From contig PBEC01000021.1 of NCBI GenBank assembly GCA_002717515.1, forward strand, positions 48,091-112,090: a stretch of 64,000 nt of DNA. Direction: 5' to 3'. Below are positions 62,777 through 64,000 of this stretch, one piece after another; within the stretch, counting starts at the first letter, position 1; the number at the start of each line of letters is the position of its first letter. The translations under genes and the position numbers were made by a program. Source of the DNA: Flavobacteriales bacterium. GTDB lineage: Bacteria > Bacteroidota > Bacteroidia > Flavobacteriales_C > GCA-002722245. A model generated the notes under the pieces. The model ran no database searches. It was given only the letters and a program-made list of their open reading frames with translations, and had not been told where the DNA came from.

Positions 62777-64000
62777 TTAAATTCCTTCCCTTGTTGTACC
62801 AAGACCATACTGAGTTTTAGAAATAGAAGAACCATTTTTAAAATAATAATTACCTCCAAATGAGGTTTTCACCCATTTATACTCTGTAGCTTTTCCTCCA
62901 GAAACAACAACTACGATTGTAATAACTCGATTTCTTTCTTCAATTTTCCTGGTATGCTTACCCTCTCCATATTTCTCAACCAAACTCGACAAATATGTTG
63001 CCTTCTCAGAAGATTGAAGTTTCGAAATATCAACATCATCAGGTTCTGTGGATGCAATAAGCTTTTGTGCACTCTTTTCTTGCTCTGCTTTTGCTTTTTC
63101 AACCTCTGCTTTTCTTCTTGCTACCTCTAATTCAGCTTCCTTTCTTTTTTCAGCTTCAGCGAATTTTGCTTTAGTTATACTATCTGCCCGTGCTTTTTCT
63201 TTTGCAGCTTCAATTTCAGCCAATCGTTTTTGCTCCTCTGCTCTCTTCTTTTCTAACTCTGCTCTTAATTTTGCTTCCTCTCTTTCTTTAGCAATTCGAG
63301 CTTCTTCTTCCTCCCTTTTCTTTTTTTCTTGTTCTGCTTTCAGATGGGCTTCTTTTTCAAGCCTTTTTTGCTCGGCCGCAATGAGAGCGGCCTTCTCAGC
63401 TTTTTTTCTCTCTTCCTCCGCAATTCTTTCAGCCTCTTCGGCCTCAGCCTTTATTCTTGCTATTTCAACTTGACGTAAACTATCTTGTACAAACTTCTTT
63501 CTACTTTCTTCAGCTAATCTTTTTTTCCTCTCTATCTCAATTCGCTCTCTTTCTGCCTTCTCTGCCGCCTCTTTTTCTGCCTGCAAACGCTCTCTCTCTA
63601 ACCTCGCTTTTCTAATTTCTTCTTGTCTTGATCGCTCTTTTGCTTCTTCCGCAAGTCGTGCCTCTTCCTCTTTTCTCAAACGTTCTGCTTCTGCCTCCTC
63701 CGCAAGTCTTTCCTCTTCCTCTTTTCTCAAACGCTCTGCTTCTGCCTCCTCCGCAAGCCTTTCCTCTTCCTCTTTTCTCAAACGCTCTGCTTCTGCTTCC
63801 TCCGCAAGTCGTGCCTCTTCCTCTTTTCTCAAACGCTCTACTTCTGCTTCCTCCGCAAGTCGTGCCTCTTCCTCTTTTCTCAAACGCTCTGCTTCTGCCT
63901 CTGCTGCAAGTCTTTCCTCTTCCTCTTTTCTCAAACGCTCTGCTTCTGCTTCAGCGGCAAGTCGTGCCTCTTCCTCTTTTCTCAAACGCTCTGCTTCTGC
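62777..64000 (-). CDS. Glu/Ala/Arg-rich coiled-coil (TolA-like) protein, partial, extends past the right edge
   Basis: The ORF-track M at 63985 is a TTG inside repeat sequence; the frame stays open to base 64000. Confidence 0.75.
   Translation of the reverse strand, partial: AEAERLRKEEEARLAAEAEAERLRKEEEERLAAEAEAERLRKEEEARLAEEAEVERLRKEEEARLAEEAEAERLRKEEEERLAEEAEAERLRKEEEERLAEEAEAERLRKEEEARLAEEAKERSRQEEIRKARLERERLQAEKEAAEKAERERIEIERKKRLAEESRKKFVQDSLRQVEIARIKAEAEEAERIAEEERKKAEKAALIAAEQKRLEKEAHLKAEQEKKKREEEEARIAKEREEAKLRAELEKKRAEEQKRLAEIEAAKEKARADSITKAKFAEAEKRKEAELEVARRKAEVEKAKAEQEKSAQKLIASTEPDDVDISKLQSSEKATYLSSLVEKYGEGKHTRKIEERNRVITIVVVVSGGKATEYKWVKTSFGGNYYFKNGSSISKTQYGLGTTREGI
63640..64000 (-). 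repeat. 51-bp in-frame tandem repeat (17 aa, LRKEEEARLAEEAEAER), about 7 copies visible
   Basis: Recurrent cctcttcctcttttctcaaacgctctgcttctgcctcctccgcaagtc; unit variants A/E and E/A interchange; continues to the window edge. Confidence 0.9.

Noticed and set aside
63048-63473. 141-aa Ser/Ala/Phe-rich + strand ORF
   Set aside because: Complement of the Glu/Ala/Lys-rich coding sequence; an expected composition artefact.
63640-64000. Regular direct repeats as a CRISPR array
   Set aside because: 51-bp repeats are contiguous without unique spacers and keep a 17-aa coding frame.

Overview
This 64 kb window is AT-rich chromosomal DNA from a marine-type Bacteroidota (Flavobacteriia-like) bacterium. 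The evidence is the gene families present, Bacteroidota-style TAnnTTTG promoter motifs, and a proteorhodopsin with Met at the spectral-tuning position. Most of it is housekeeping: nusB/yajC, relA/spoT, parE/parC, trxA/trxB, phoH, cdaA, cinA, prmC, an ABC-F ATPase, and an RND efflux triad. There is also a manganese/zinc uptake locus (DtxR-family regulator, binding protein, ATPase, two permeases), a hisGDCB operon with hisIE located elsewhere, and chitin/GlcNAc functions (two GH20 enzymes and a GlcNAc kinase). I saw no rRNA, tRNA, CRISPR array, prophage or IS element. The most notable observations are: (1) an apparent histidine attenuator upstream of hisG that is missing from the ORF track, with a short His-codon-rich leader peptide, an antiterminator pairing and a terminator hairpin; (2) a GH20 hexosaminidase interrupted by one in-frame TAA, with the C-terminal region continuing in the same frame; (3) a metal ABC permease with a C-terminal DtxR/MntR-like domain; (4) a bacterial DUF3524/QTMAN-like glycosyltransferase; (5) a proteorhodopsin directly downstream of the truncated his operon; (6) an in-frame 51-bp tandem repeat in a coiled-coil gene that runs off the window edge. 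Gene families were assigned by reading the proteins, not by database search.
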